Source of the DNA: Candidatus Obscuribacter sp. | Lineage (GTDB): Bacteria; Cyanobacteriota; Vampirovibrionia; Obscuribacterales; Obscuribacteraceae | Assembly: GCA_016718315.1 (NCBI GenBank) | Contig: JADKDV010000003.1 | Location: 248,001-312,000, forward strand | DNA: 64,000 nt | Reading direction: 5' to 3' | Part shown: one piece after another, positions 35,081 to 44,570 of the stretch | Numbering within the stretch: position 1 is the stretch's first letter | Layout: every line of letters starts with the position of its first letter | Translations under genes and position numbers: made by a program | Notes under the pieces: model-generated | What the model saw: only the letters and a program-made list of their open reading frames with translations | Database searches by the model: none | What the model was told of the DNA's origin: nothing

Positions 35081-36025
35081 TTAATGCTCTCTGGAGAGAG
35101 CACGTCTGAGCAAATTGACAACAATAAAAATCGCTGCCCTGGCCCATATTGCAATATACACCAGCCAATTAAATACAGGCCAGTAATTTTTAGCCATATG
35201 TTTGCGATAAAAGACTTCCATGCCTTTGTGGAGATTTATCGTCGTACCAACTACACGCTTGCGACTGGAGGCGCCGTGGATGTGATAAATAGAGGACGAG
35301 GGGATGTACATCACTTTGTAGCCAGCCTCTTTGACGCGCCAGCACCAGTCGATGTCTTCGCCATACATAAAGATGTCTTCATCGAGCAAGCCTATTTTTT
35401 TGATCACTTCACTTTTGACCATCATGCAGGAGCCTGATAGCGCATCCACATCCAAAAACTCATTGGGATCGGCAAATGTCATGTTGTAGCGAGCGACTGC
35501 TGGATGTTTGGGAAACAAATTGCTCAGATAGGTCAGTCTAAAAAAGGAAGCAGATACAGAAGGGAAGGCCCGGCGGCAGGCAAGCTGCAATGTGCCATCT
35601 GGATTGAGCACTTTGGGACCGACGGCGCCCACCTGGGCATGGTCGTCAAGATATTTGATCATAGTGCTGATGGCATCTTCCACCACGACAGCGTCGGGAT
35701 TGAGCAAGAGCACGTGACGGCCATTGGCGATTTCTATTGCTTGATTGCAGCCTTTGCTAAAGCCAGCATTGGTGGTGTTGGCAATCAGCCTGACATGAGG
35801 ATAATCGGATTTGACCATGTCCACTGATTCGTCGCCCGAGTTATTGTCGACAACGATGATTTCTAATTGGTCATAATTGGGATCGAGCTTGATGCTGTCC
35901 AGGCAACGTGCCAGGAGTTTGGGTGTTTTCCAGTTGACTATCACTATTGAGGCGGCAAATTGGCCTTTGCTGATGCCATTTTTACTGGCAGCTTGATTGC
36001 CGTTTTCTAACTGTCCCTCTTGCAT
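35081..36025 (-). CDS. Family 2 glycosyltransferase, WbbL-like
   Basis: About 314 residues from ATG 36025 (an in-frame GTG at 36064 is an alternative; a still earlier start would overlap the mutase gene). GT2 fold: ASIVIVNWKTPKLLARCLDSI, IIVVDNNSGDES, then the DxD-like LLLNPDAVV and the EDIDWCWRVKEAGYKVMYIP acceptor region. Two hydrophobic segments near the C-terminus. This pattern is typical of rhamnosyl- or other sugar transferases acting on polyprenol-linked sugars. Donor and acceptor unknown. Downstream of the mutase gene on the same strand. Confidence 0.85.
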   Translation of the reverse strand: MQEGQLENGNQAASKNGISKGQFAASIVIVNWKTPKLLARCLDSIKLDPNYDQLEIIVVDNNSGDESVDMVKSDYPHVRLIANTTNAGFSKGCNQAIEIANGRHVLLLNPDAVVVEDAISTMIKYLDDHAQVGAVGPKVLNPDGTLQLACRRAFPSVSASFFRLTYLSNLFPKHPAVARYNMTFADPNEFLDVDALSGSCMMVKSEVIKKIGLLDEDIFMYGEDIDWCWRVKEAGYKVMYIPSSSIYHIHGASSRKRVVGTTINLHKGMEVFYRKHMAKNYWPVFNWLVYIAIWARAAIFIVVNLLRRALSREH

Positions 36026-36071
36026 GCGCCTCAAATTTGCTTCTAACAACTTACTTATAACCACGACTTGA

Positions 36072-37631
36072 CTAGATTGTGACCAGCGGTCTGAATTTGC
36101 CAAAGGATTTTTTGAGTGCGGCAGTGATTTCACCCACTGATGCATAAGCTTCGACAGCTTCGCAGATAATCGGTACTAGATTGTCACTACCAGCTGCTGC
36201 GGTCTCGAGTTTGAGCAGCAGTCTATCGACATTTTGCTGGTCGCGCTCAGCTCTGATGGCTTTGAGCGATGCGACTTGTTTGGGCTCGAGCTTGGGATCG
36301 ATGCGTTGTACGTTTATATCTTCTTCGACTTGATCGATAAAAGAGTTGACCCCTACGACTAGTTTGCGCTTGGCCTCAACGTCCTGGTGGTATTCGTAAG
36401 CCGCATCCTGGATTTCTTTTTGGATAAATCCACTCTCCACGGCTTTGATTGCTCCGCCCATTTCTTCAATGCGTTTGAGATATTCGACTACAGCTTCTTC
36501 TGTGCGTGTGGTCAGGTCCTCGATAAAGTAGGCGCCACCAAGCGGATCGACAACACTACCTATGCCGGATTCAAAGGCAATAATTTGCTGAGTGCGCAGT
36601 GCTGTCAGGGCGCTGGCCTCTGTCGGCAGGGCGATGGCTTCGTCTTTGCTATTGGTGTGCAGTGATTGACAGCCACCTAGAGCGGCAGCCAGAGCCTCAA
36701 TTGTGGTGCGTACAATATTGTTGTCTGGTTGCTGTAGTGTCAGGCTCGACCCTGCTGTTTGCACGTGAAAGCGCAGTGTCATTGATTTTTCGCTCTTGGC
36801 GTTAAACTGCTCTTTCATGATTTTGGCCCACAATCTGCGAGCCGCTCTAAATTTGGCTATTTCTTCAAACAGGTCCATTTGAGCCACAAAAAAGAAACTG
36901 AGCTGGGGCGCAAAGTCGTCCACATCAAGACCGCGTGAAATCGCTGCACGTACATATTCGATGGCATTAGCAAAAGTAAAAGCTAACTCCTGTACGGCGG
37001 TAGCACCGGCTTCGCGGATGTGATAGCCGGATATGGAGATGGTGTTCCATTTGGGCATATCGGAGGCACAGTACTCAAAGATGTCTGTAATCAGGCGCAT
37101 TGAGCCGCGCGGCGGAAAAATATAAGTGTTGCGCGCCTCATACTCTTTAAGGATGTCGTTTTGAATTGTGCCGGAGAGCTGCTTGGCAGGCACTCCTTGC
37201 TTGACTCCGACAGCACGGTACATGGCAAGCAAAATGGCACTTGTGGCATTGATTGTCATTGAGGTCGAGACTTTGCCCAGATCTATCTGGTCAAATAGAC
37301 GCTCCATGTCTTTGAGGGTGTCGATAGCTACGCCGGTACGACCGACCTCGCCAAGAGCCATCGGGTCATCGCTATCCAGTCCCATCTGGGTGGGCAGGTC
37401 AAAAGCAACCGAAAGTCCGGTTTGACCCTTATCTAAGAGATATCTAAAGCGGCGGTTTGTGGCATCGGCATCGCCAAATCCAGCGTACTGACGCATCGTC
37501 CAATTGCGGCTGCGGTACATTTCGGCGTATATGCCGCGGGTAAAAGGGTATTTGCCAGGGCTGCCTAAATCTCTCTCAAAGCGAAAGTGAGAGAGATCAT
37601 CAGGTTTGAAGAAGTATTTAGAGCGTGTCAC
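36072..37631 (-). CDS. Methylmalonyl-CoA mutase large subunit (catalytic domain only)
   Basis: 519 residues from GTG 37631 (MTRSKYFFK). The (beta/alpha)8 domain of acyl-CoA mutases: PFTRGIYAEMYRSRNWTMRQYAGFG, GLSVAFDLPTQMGLDSDDP and a CoA-binding region; the Tyr in RQYAG used by methylmalonyl-CoA mutases is present. It lacks the B12-binding domain that a full-length mutase would carry, so it should work with a separate small subunit, which is not in this window. Substrate could be methylmalonyl- or isobutyryl-CoA; the Tyr favours the former. Its start lies 56 bp from the divergent cystathionine beta-synthase start. Confidence 0.9.
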   Translation of the reverse strand: MTRSKYFFKPDDLSHFRFERDLGSPGKYPFTRGIYAEMYRSRNWTMRQYAGFGDADATNRRFRYLLDKGQTGLSVAFDLPTQMGLDSDDPMALGEVGRTGVAIDTLKDMERLFDQIDLGKVSTSMTINATSAILLAMYRAVGVKQGVPAKQLSGTIQNDILKEYEARNTYIFPPRGSMRLITDIFEYCASDMPKWNTISISGYHIREAGATAVQELAFTFANAIEYVRAAISRGLDVDDFAPQLSFFFVAQMDLFEEIAKFRAARRLWAKIMKEQFNAKSEKSMTLRFHVQTAGSSLTLQQPDNNIVRTTIEALAAALGGCQSLHTNSKDEAIALPTEASALTALRTQQIIAFESGIGSVVDPLGGAYFIEDLTTRTEEAVVEYLKRIEEMGGAIKAVESGFIQKEIQDAAYEYHQDVEAKRKLVVGVNSFIDQVEEDINVQRIDPKLEPKQVASLKAIRAERDQQNVDRLLLKLETAAAGSDNLVPIICEAVEAYASVGEITAALKKSFGKFRPLVTI

Positions 37632-37636
37632 GACCG

Positions 37637-37642
37637 TATAAT
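37637..37642 (+). promoter_or_regulatory. -10 box for cystathionine beta-synthase gene
   Basis: Perfect TATAAT, about 46 bases before the GTG at 37688, giving a predicted transcription start near 37649. This rules out the longer frame starting at 37625. Confidence 0.45.
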
Positions 37643-37687
37643 TATCCCTTGCTTTTATCCATATATTGTAAGGGAGGACCGCCCCTC

Positions 37688-39106
37688 GTGAAGTACTGCG
37701 AGAACATCCTTGAAACAATAGGCTCAACGCCTCTTGTTAAGTTAAACAAGGTAACCAAAGGGCTTAAGCCCACTATCCTGGCTAAAGTTGAAGTATTTAA
37801 TCCAGGCGGTTCTATAAAAGATAGACCAAGTTTGCTCATGATCGAAGAAGCCGAAAAAGCTGGTTTGCTCAAACCGGGCGGCACAATCATCGAGCCCACC
37901 TCTGGCAATACTGGCACAGGGCTGGCTCAAATTGCAGCAGTCAAAGGCTATAAATGCATTTTGATCTGTCCTGACAAGGTCGCTCCCGAAAAGATAAATC
38001 TCCTCAAAGCTTATGGGGCAGAAGTTGTAATGGTGCCCTCCACAGTTGGCGCTGGCTCACCTGAGAGTTATTACTCAGTTGCTAACCGCCTCACTATGGA
38101 AATCCCCGGCTCATTCCAGCCCAATCAATTTGCTAACCCAAATAACCCGCTCTCGCACTATCAATCAACTGGTCCCGAAATCTGGGAACAAACCGGCGGC
38201 AAAATTACTTGCCTGGTAGCTGGCGCTGGCACTGGCGGCACTATATCCGGTACCGCTAAATATCTCAAAGAAAAGAATCCCAATATTAAAATCGTTGGCG
38301 CAGATCCAGAAGGTTCGATTTATTCTGGCGATACACCAGGCTCTTACAAAGTCGAAGGTATTGGCGAAGACTTTATCCCACGCAATGCTGACATCAAAAT
38401 TGTCGATGTTTTTGAGCGTGTCTCCGACAAAGAATCCTTCCAGATGGCGCGTCGCCTCGCTCGCGAAGAAGGTCTCCTCGTGGGTGGCTCTTGTGGTACT
38501 GCCACAGTGGCTGCCTTGCGCGTTGCCCAGACAATGACCGAAGACGATGTCATCGTGGTTATATTGCCCGATGGTGGTCGTGGTTATCTGAGCAAAGTCT
38601 ACTCAGACGATTGGCTCAGAGATAACGGCTTTTTGCCAGCTGATGGTCAAAGCTACTATGCCAAAGACCTGCTTGAACGCAAAAAGGTCGATGGTCGCGT
38701 ACCGCCAATGATCACAGTCAAGCCTGATGATATGGTGCAAGACGCTATCGATATGATGGAAAAATATGGCATCGACCAGTTGCCTGTCATTACAGAAGCT
38801 GGCAAAAATGTCGGTCATATCAACGATCTTGTCGCTATGCAAATTGTCTTTGAGCGTAAGCATCCTGAATCCACAAGCATTAGCTCTGTTATGGGACGTC
38901 CTTATCCTCAAGTGGACATCGCCAGCGAAATCGATAGTGTCTACAAACAGTTTAAGCTCGGTACTTCCATGGTTATTCTCACCAAAGAAGGCAAAGCTAA
39001 TGGTGTGCTCACTAAGTTTGATATCGTCCAACACTTGCGCTCAAGCGCTGGTGCTGAACATGTCAAATCTGATAAAAAAGAAAAAGCTACCAAAGTGACA
39101 GCCTGA
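37688..39106 (+). CDS. Cystathionine beta-synthase
   Basis: 472 residues from GTG 37688, with AAGGGAGG ten bases upstream. The PLP fold-type II domain (1-330) has the PLP lysine Lys44 in GGSIKDRPS, the TSGNTGTG loop and the GTGGTISG phosphate loop. It is followed by a pair of CBS domains (about 345-460), which distinguish it from plain cysteine synthase. Predicted reaction: serine plus homocysteine to cystathionine. The adjacent gamma-lyase/synthase completes a reverse transsulfuration pair. Regulation by adenosyl ligands through the CBS pair is likely from family knowledge. Confidence 0.9.
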   Translation: MKYCENILETIGSTPLVKLNKVTKGLKPTILAKVEVFNPGGSIKDRPSLLMIEEAEKAGLLKPGGTIIEPTSGNTGTGLAQIAAVKGYKCILICPDKVAPEKINLLKAYGAEVVMVPSTVGAGSPESYYSVANRLTMEIPGSFQPNQFANPNNPLSHYQSTGPEIWEQTGGKITCLVAGAGTGGTISGTAKYLKEKNPNIKIVGADPEGSIYSGDTPGSYKVEGIGEDFIPRNADIKIVDVFERVSDKESFQMARRLAREEGLLVGGSCGTATVAALRVAQTMTEDDVIVVILPDGGRGYLSKVYSDDWLRDNGFLPADGQSYYAKDLLERKKVDGRVPPMITVKPDDMVQDAIDMMEKYGIDQLPVITEAGKNVGHINDLVAMQIVFERKHPESTSISSVMGRPYPQVDIASEIDSVYKQFKLGTSMVILTKEGKANGVLTKFDIVQHLRSSAGAEHVKSDKKEKATKVTA

Positions 39107-39117
39107 TAATAAACAAT

Positions 39118-39140
39118 AGCGGTCCTCTGGGCCGCTCTTT
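39118..39140 (+). terminator. Hairpin between CBS and gamma-lyase genes
   Basis: AGCGGTCC-TCT-GGGCCGCT, 8-bp stem with one T-G pair, then CTTT. A weak or partial terminator in the 58-bp gap, which may lower downstream expression. Confidence 0.5.
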
Positions 39141-39164
39141 AATTTGCATTACTGGAGTTAAAAA

Positions 39165-40337
39165 ATGAAATTTTCAACCGCGGCAATCCATGCCGGACAA
39201 GAGCCAGATCCCACAACTGGCGCCATTATCACCCCGATTTATCAAACCAGTACTTATGTACAAGAGGGACTCAATAAGCACAAAGGCTTTGAGTATGCTC
39301 GTACTCAAAACCCTACTCGCTCAGCTCTCGAAGAATGTCTGGCTGCTCTTGAAGGCGGCAAATACGGTCTTTGCTTTGGCTCTGGACTGGCTGCCGAAGG
39401 CAATATCATCAACTTGCTATCAGCTGGCGATCATGTCATCTGTGGTGATGATGTTTATGGTGGCACTTATAGATTGTTTGAAAAAGTTTGGAAGCGCTAT
39501 GGTCTGACCTTTAGTTTTGTTGATGCCAGTGATGTATCAAAAATAAAAGCAGCTATAACTCCCGCTACCAAAATGATCTGGATTGAAACTCCTACCAATC
39601 CACTGCTCAGGCTCTGCGATATCAAAGCAATTGCTGCTCTTGCTAAAGAGCATAAGCTCATTAGCGTAGTGGACAATACATTTGCCAGCCCTTATCTGCA
39701 ACAGCCACTCAAGCTCGGTGCTGATATCGTTGTGCATTCAGTCACTAAATATCTTGGTGGTCACTCTGATGTCGTCGGTGGTGCTGTCATTACATCCGAT
39801 GATAAGCTCTATGAGACTCTCAAGTTTCACCAAAACGCTGTCGGCGGCGTGCCCGGTCCTTTTGATGCCTGGCTCGTTTTGCGTGGCGTAAAGACCCTTG
39901 CTGTGCGCATGGAAGCCCACCAAAAAAATGCCATTGAAATTGCAAAATTCCTCGAAAAACATCCAGCAGTAGAAAAGGTCATGTATCCTGGTTTGCCCAG
40001 TCACCCTCAGCATGAGTTGGCTAAGCAACAGATGAATGGCTTTGGCGGTATGGTCTCTTTTGTGCTCAAAGGTGGACTGGAATCAGCCAGACAATTCCTC
40101 GGTACAACTAAGCTCTTCAGTCTGGCTGAGAGTCTTGGTGGTGTTGAGTCTCTTGTTTGCCATCCTGTATCTATGACTCATGGCTCTATTCCTAAAGCTG
40201 AGCGTGATGCTAGAGGCGTAGTCGATGCACTAGTCAGACTGTCTGTCGGTATCGAAGACCTGGAAGATTTGCTGGCGGATCTCGAAGGCGGCTTGAACAA
40301 AGTCCAGGTACTGGCTTCAAGCGCTAACTCTAAGTAA
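39165..40337 (+). CDS. Cystathionine gamma-lyase/gamma-synthase family PLP enzyme
   Basis: 390 residues, typical length. PLP-dependent Cys/Met metabolism family: YQTSTYVQEG, EYARTQNPTR, and PLP-binding Lys195 in HSVTKYLGGHSDV, plus SLGGVESLVCHP at the end. Either cystathionine gamma-lyase (cysteine from cystathionine) or gamma-synthase; family motifs alone do not separate them. The neighbouring CBS gene favours the lyase role. ATG has GGAG eight bases upstream. Confidence 0.9.
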   Translation: MKFSTAAIHAGQEPDPTTGAIITPIYQTSTYVQEGLNKHKGFEYARTQNPTRSALEECLAALEGGKYGLCFGSGLAAEGNIINLLSAGDHVICGDDVYGGTYRLFEKVWKRYGLTFSFVDASDVSKIKAAITPATKMIWIETPTNPLLRLCDIKAIAALAKEHKLISVVDNTFASPYLQQPLKLGADIVVHSVTKYLGGHSDVVGGAVITSDDKLYETLKFHQNAVGGVPGPFDAWLVLRGVKTLAVRMEAHQKNAIEIAKFLEKHPAVEKVMYPGLPSHPQHELAKQQMNGFGGMVSFVLKGGLESARQFLGTTKLFSLAESLGGVESLVCHPVSMTHGSIPKAERDARGVVDALVRLSVGIEDLEDLLADLEGGLNKVQVLASSANSK

Positions 40338-40357
40338 GGGTTGAGACAAAGCGTTAG

Positions 40358-42562
40358 TTAAATAGAAGAGGGCTCCGGTTCAGCCGGGGCCCCTTCTTCT
40401 TTGAGGCTTTTCTTGATTTCGATTGCTTCCAGTCTCAGTTTTTCGGCTTGGGCCGGCTGACCATCTTGTCTTTCTAGGTCTGAAAGAGCATTGATCGACT
40501 CAGCCAGTAGTCTTTTGCCCTGCACCACTTTGTCGTGACCTGGGGCATTTTTACTAGCATTTTTGGTTTTATAGGGATTTACCAGTTCGATTGCTTTTTG
40601 TAGCTCTTCTCTGCCTTCGTTAAATACACCACGGTCGCGGTCAAACTGTCCCAATTTGAGCCAGGTTTCGCATTCGTCTATTTCGTCGACGTCAGGACTA
40701 TTGTGGGTGCGCGCCTCTCTGATTATCTCGAGACTTTGTTTTAACAGTGGTCCGACGTATTCGAGCTCGTCTTGTTGCCAGTGACAAAGAGCAAGCTCGG
40801 TTTTGAGGTCAGCCAGTTGTGGATCATCGGATGATGCAAATTTGCCATACAGATAGCAAGCCTTTGTCAAAAGCGCTTCTTGCTTTTCTATTTGGTTTGC
40901 GGCTTCCAGTCTTCTGCCTGTTTCGATGATGCCAGAGATGACTGATGTTAACTCATTGTCCAGTTGTTTGGAGAGTATGCGTCTATCACCCTTTGACAGG
41001 TTTTGTTTGTCGCTTTCTTTTTCGATGACAGCCATAGCCTTCATGGCATAGTCAAAATCCTGCAAGGTGCGCCAGCTAAGAGTCTCGTTAAGCTCTTTCA
41101 TAACGCGAGCTTTGCCTTCGTTATTTTTGGTGATGCTAAATAAGTCAAGCTCACTGCGCAAGACACTGGCCAGTCGTCCTCTTCGATCACTAAAAGTACG
41201 AGCTACGTCTTCGGCTTTTTTGTAGAGGTCGCGAGCTCTTTCGTAGCTAGCGTTGCGTTTAGCTTCATCTGCCTGTCCAAGCAAAATGACATACATATTG
41301 CGATTATAAAAAGTGCCAGAGTCATTGACTGGACCGGGCCAAAAAAAGTAAGTGTAAACAAAGACACCCATCACAGAACAAAAAATAGAAAACGATCCCA
41401 ATGTGATTATCTGTGCTTTTGGCTTGGCTAGAGCGCGACCAATAGTAGTCTTGGTGATTTTGCTGGCAAAGTTATCGGGTTTTGTGGCAGCACCAGTGAC
41501 GACTGTGCCTGAGGGTGTCACTGTGCCTGTTAGTTGATTGGTACCACTAGAGCGTATTTGTACCTGGATGCTGGTGCCATGTAATGAGCTTGATAGCTTG
41601 GGTAGCTTGCTGCCAAAGATGGCTTCGTAAAGGTCGGCCATGGAGTCATAGCGGTCACTGGCCTTTTTGGAGAGGCAGCGCATTATCGCTTTTTCTAATT
41701 CTTTTGATACCACTATCCTTGGTGCGGCTTCAGTGGGTGTCATGGGTTTTTCTTTGATGTGCTTGTGCATCGTATCAAGCGCTGTTGGTCCGACCAGAGG
41801 CGTGCGACCGGTGAGCACTTCGTACATGACACAACCAAAGCTATACATGTCAGAGCGGGCATCCAGAGATTTGCCTGAGCACTGCTCCGGGCTCATATAG
41901 AGTGGACTGCCAAAGACTTCACCTGTGCGTGTCAGGTTTTGGGCACTGCCATCGTCTGGCGCGCTTATCTTAGCAATGCCAAAGTCCACAAGTTTGACTA
42001 TGATGTTGCCGTCTTCTTGTGGTTCTAAAAATAAATTGCTGGGCTTGAGATCGCGGTGCACCACGCCTTTGGAGTGAGCATGGTCCAGTCCCATAATGGC
42101 CTGTCTAAATATTTCGCGAGCTTGTTCTTCCGGGAGGACCCCTTCGCGCTCCAGTATTGACGACAGATCTTCGCCTGACAGGTAATCCATGACGAGATAG
42201 GCTCTGCCATCATTGGTGATACCAAAGTCGTGGATGCCGACAACATTTGGGTGGTTTAAATTGCTTGCTGCTTTGGCTTCATATTGGAAGCGTTGAAACA
42301 TCGAAGCGTCGGCCACCAGAAATGGATGAAGCAATTTGACAGCGCAGATGCGCTCCATATACTTGTGGCGCGCTTGATAAATAACGCTCATGCCACCGGA
42401 GCCGAGCACTTTGAGGATTTGATATTTGTCAGCAAAAGTCGTACCCACAAGTGGGTCGGCTGCTACAGGGACTAGCTGACCACCGTCTTTGGGACAGGCA
42501 TCAGCATTTGTCTCTTCAAATTCTTCTTTGCATTGCAGGCAAACTTTTTTTAACGGAATCAT
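40358..42562 (-). CDS. Membrane Ser/Thr protein kinase with TPR C-terminus
   Basis: 734 residues from ATG 42562 (AGGA just upstream). A zinc-ribbon-like start (CLQCKEEF...CPKDGG; Cys8, Cys11, Cys23) is followed by a complete Hanks-type kinase: glycine loop GSGGMSVIY, Lys76 in CAVKLL, HRDLKPSN, DFGIAK and SPEQ. One membrane segment (IITLGSFSIFCSVMGVFVYTYFFW) is near residue 395. About 320 extracytoplasmic residues with helical TPR-like repeats follow. It senses or binds proteins outside and signals by phosphorylation inside (inference). A second kinase of the same type is at 57231-59627. Confidence 0.88.
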   Translation of the reverse strand: MIPLKKVCLQCKEEFEETNADACPKDGGQLVPVAADPLVGTTFADKYQILKVLGSGGMSVIYQARHKYMERICAVKLLHPFLVADASMFQRFQYEAKAASNLNHPNVVGIHDFGITNDGRAYLVMDYLSGEDLSSILEREGVLPEEQAREIFRQAIMGLDHAHSKGVVHRDLKPSNLFLEPQEDGNIIVKLVDFGIAKISAPDDGSAQNLTRTGEVFGSPLYMSPEQCSGKSLDARSDMYSFGCVMYEVLTGRTPLVGPTALDTMHKHIKEKPMTPTEAAPRIVVSKELEKAIMRCLSKKASDRYDSMADLYEAIFGSKLPKLSSSLHGTSIQVQIRSSGTNQLTGTVTPSGTVVTGAATKPDNFASKITKTTIGRALAKPKAQIITLGSFSIFCSVMGVFVYTYFFWPGPVNDSGTFYNRNMYVILLGQADEAKRNASYERARDLYKKAEDVARTFSDRRGRLASVLRSELDLFSITKNNEGKARVMKELNETLSWRTLQDFDYAMKAMAVIEKESDKQNLSKGDRRILSKQLDNELTSVISGIIETGRRLEAANQIEKQEALLTKACYLYGKFASSDDPQLADLKTELALCHWQQDELEYVGPLLKQSLEIIREARTHNSPDVDEIDECETWLKLGQFDRDRGVFNEGREELQKAIELVNPYKTKNASKNAPGHDKVVQGKRLLAESINALSDLERQDGQPAQAEKLRLEAIEIKKSLKEEGAPAEPEPSSI
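40364..40402 (+). terminator. Hairpin overlapping the end of the kinase gene
   Basis: AGAAGAGGGCTCCGG pairs imperfectly with CCGGGGCCCCTTCTTCT, then TT. It falls in the coding end of the convergent kinase gene and may end the gamma-lyase transcript. Confidence 0.4.
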
Positions 42563-42679
42563 AAATCCTGAATGCGTGACGTCATCAAGCAGCCTCATTA
42601 AACCACATTTGGTCTTTCTATATGCCCCGAGACTGTGCCTTTTGCATCAGAAGGGAGCACGCAGCTTATAGTTACCGCT

Positions 42680-43246
42680 TTACTTGCGCAAAAATGGTAT
42701 CAAAATGCCGCCAATCAGGACCAGGGCACCTATTGCCTGGTTTGTCAGGGCGTGTTTAATCCCTTGAGCAGCTTCCGCCTCGCTTGGCGGCAATAGTTGG
42801 AGGGTCGAGATCATGCTGGTGACTTCTTCGCGCACTGGTCCAAGCACCAGTCCCAGTAAGAGTCCTACCACTACAGCGGCAATGATTTTAAATCCCATTT
42901 TGTAGCCAGCCACGCGGTGGACCAGCTTGCCAACAAAAAAGAAGAGAACCAGTTTGATGATAAAGCCATAGTAACCAAAGCTAAAGTCTGCAATAAGTGG
43001 CTCGACAAAGCCATAGGCCACGCCAATAGCGCAAGTAAAGGCAATCGTGCGCAGCAATATCTTGGGCGGAATAACAAGTACATGTGAAGTGAAGCGGCTG
43101 GCGCACTTTTTGCAGCGGTTGCCTACAGCACATTGGACAAAGCATTTGGGACAAATTTGCTCTTTGCAGTCAATGCATTTGAGGGCGCAATCACCGCAGC
43201 TATGGGCTCCCGGGAAATTTTTGCCAGCAGGCTTGGTTTGAGCCAT
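42680..43246 (-). CDS. Cys-rich zinc-binding, four-TM membrane protein
   Basis: 188 residues from ATG 43246 (AAAGGA five bases upstream; a longer frame to 43372 lacks one). The N-terminus has a B-box-like cysteine array: CGDCALKCIDCKEQICPKCFVQCAVGNRCKKC, eight to nine Cys, likely binding two Zn ions. Four hydrophobic segments follow (roughly residues 60-82, 92-110, 120-140, 165-185). Function unknown. Zinc-cluster plus membrane anchors suggest a signalling or quality-control role (inference). It lies directly upstream of the kinase gene on the same strand. Confidence 0.7.
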   Translation of the reverse strand: MAQTKPAGKNFPGAHSCGDCALKCIDCKEQICPKCFVQCAVGNRCKKCASRFTSHVLVIPPKILLRTIAFTCAIGVAYGFVEPLIADFSFGYYGFIIKLVLFFFVGKLVHRVAGYKMGFKIIAAVVVGLLLGLVLGPVREEVTSMISTLQLLPPSEAEAAQGIKHALTNQAIGALVLIGGILIPFLRK

Positions 43247-43404
43247 ATGGATCCTTTCGATTGCCATGTTTTGTTTGTACCCACAAATTGTTGTTACTTT
43301 AGATGAATTTGCTACAGCGCTCCTGCCCAAATTTAGGACAACAGATCCTGTATCCTCTCCATCCAAGATCAATATTTAGGACAGACAGAGGCAGCTAAAG
43401 CACT

Positions 43405-44334
43405 ATGAGTGTACAAAAAGACAAAAGCCAGACCAAAAAAGTAGCCTACCTGGGCATGGGCATTATGGGCGCGGCCATGGCTCACAATTTACTCAAGGCC
43501 GGTCATGCAGTTACGGTCTATAACCGCACAAAGACTCGTCCGGCATTAGCTGAGCTGGCTCAAAGCGGCGCTTCTGTGGCTGATAGCCTGGCTCAATGCG
43601 TCAAGGATGCCGATATCGTCTTTAGTTGTCTTGGCGATGAGCATGATGTCGCCTCTGTGCTCACAGGCCCTGGCGGAGTTATCGAGCATCTGGCTAAGGG
43701 TGCCATTGTAGTGGACTTCAGTACAATCGGTCCTGACATGGCTACCAAAATCAGCTCAGACTTTGCCCGCTGCGGTATTGAGTTTTTGGATGCACCTGTG
43801 ACCGGTGGCGATGTGGGCGCGAGGCTTGGCACTTTGACCATTATGGTGGGCGGCGATAAGACTGCCTTTGAGCAGGTCCAGCCTTTGCTTAGCGCTATGG
43901 GCAAGACCATTGTGCATTGCGGTAAAAGCGGCAGTGGGCAAGCTCTTAAGCTCTGCAATCAAGTGCTCTGTGCTGTCAATTTGATAGCCGTGGTAGAGGC
44001 TTTTGACCTGGCTCAAAAGCTCGGACTTGCCCCAGCTCTGGTGGTCGACGCCCTTGGCAGCGGCGCGGGCGGCTCCTGGGCTCTCAATACACTTGGACCG
44101 CGCATATTAAAGGAAGATTTTGCCCCGGGCTTTAGCATCCAGCATATGCTTAAAGACCTCCGGCTGGTCAAAGAGAGTCTCGGCGCCGTGCAGGCTCAAA
44201 ATGCAACAGATGGAGCGGGAGACCTGGCCGGTACGGAGCTTGCCGTGACTTTATTTAACAAAGTCCTGGCCATCAGAGGCTCCGAAGGCTTACAAATGGG
44301 CACTCAAGCAATGCAACTGGCGTTTAAAGGCTAA
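43405..44334 (+). CDS. Beta-hydroxyacid dehydrogenase (3-hydroxyisobutyrate type)
   Basis: 309 residues. The N-terminal Rossmann motif AYLGMGIMGAAM, the substrate-site motif DAPVTGGDVGA and the catalytic Lys in GSGQALKLCNQ identify the 6-phosphogluconate/3-hydroxyisobutyrate dehydrogenase-like family (also GLYR1/tartronate semialdehyde reductase). Oxidises a beta-hydroxyacid with NAD(P). Exact substrate undetermined. Monocistronic, divergent from the zinc/membrane protein gene. Confidence 0.88.
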   Translation: MSVQKDKSQTKKVAYLGMGIMGAAMAHNLLKAGHAVTVYNRTKTRPALAELAQSGASVADSLAQCVKDADIVFSCLGDEHDVASVLTGPGGVIEHLAKGAIVVDFSTIGPDMATKISSDFARCGIEFLDAPVTGGDVGARLGTLTIMVGGDKTAFEQVQPLLSAMGKTIVHCGKSGSGQALKLCNQVLCAVNLIAVVEAFDLAQKLGLAPALVVDALGSGAGGSWALNTLGPRILKEDFAPGFSIQHMLKDLRLVKESLGAVQAQNATDGAGDLAGTELAVTLFNKVLAIRGSEGLQMGTQAMQLAFKG

Positions 44335-44570
44335 TTTATTTAGCGTTTAATACTTTACTTTTACTGGTGTTTATTTGGATGCCCAATTGGTGGGCGTTTG
44401 GTCTGATAATCTGCGGCATATTACCGTTGCATATACGGTTGTCACGGCAAAGAATTTAATTCAAAAGCTGATCACAAGCCACTTAAGGTGGAGTAGCATG
44501 GTCCATCATCGATTGTTTGCGTTCTTGGGGAGCGCGATTAATCTTATTGAAATAGAGAGAGGAATTTTAA

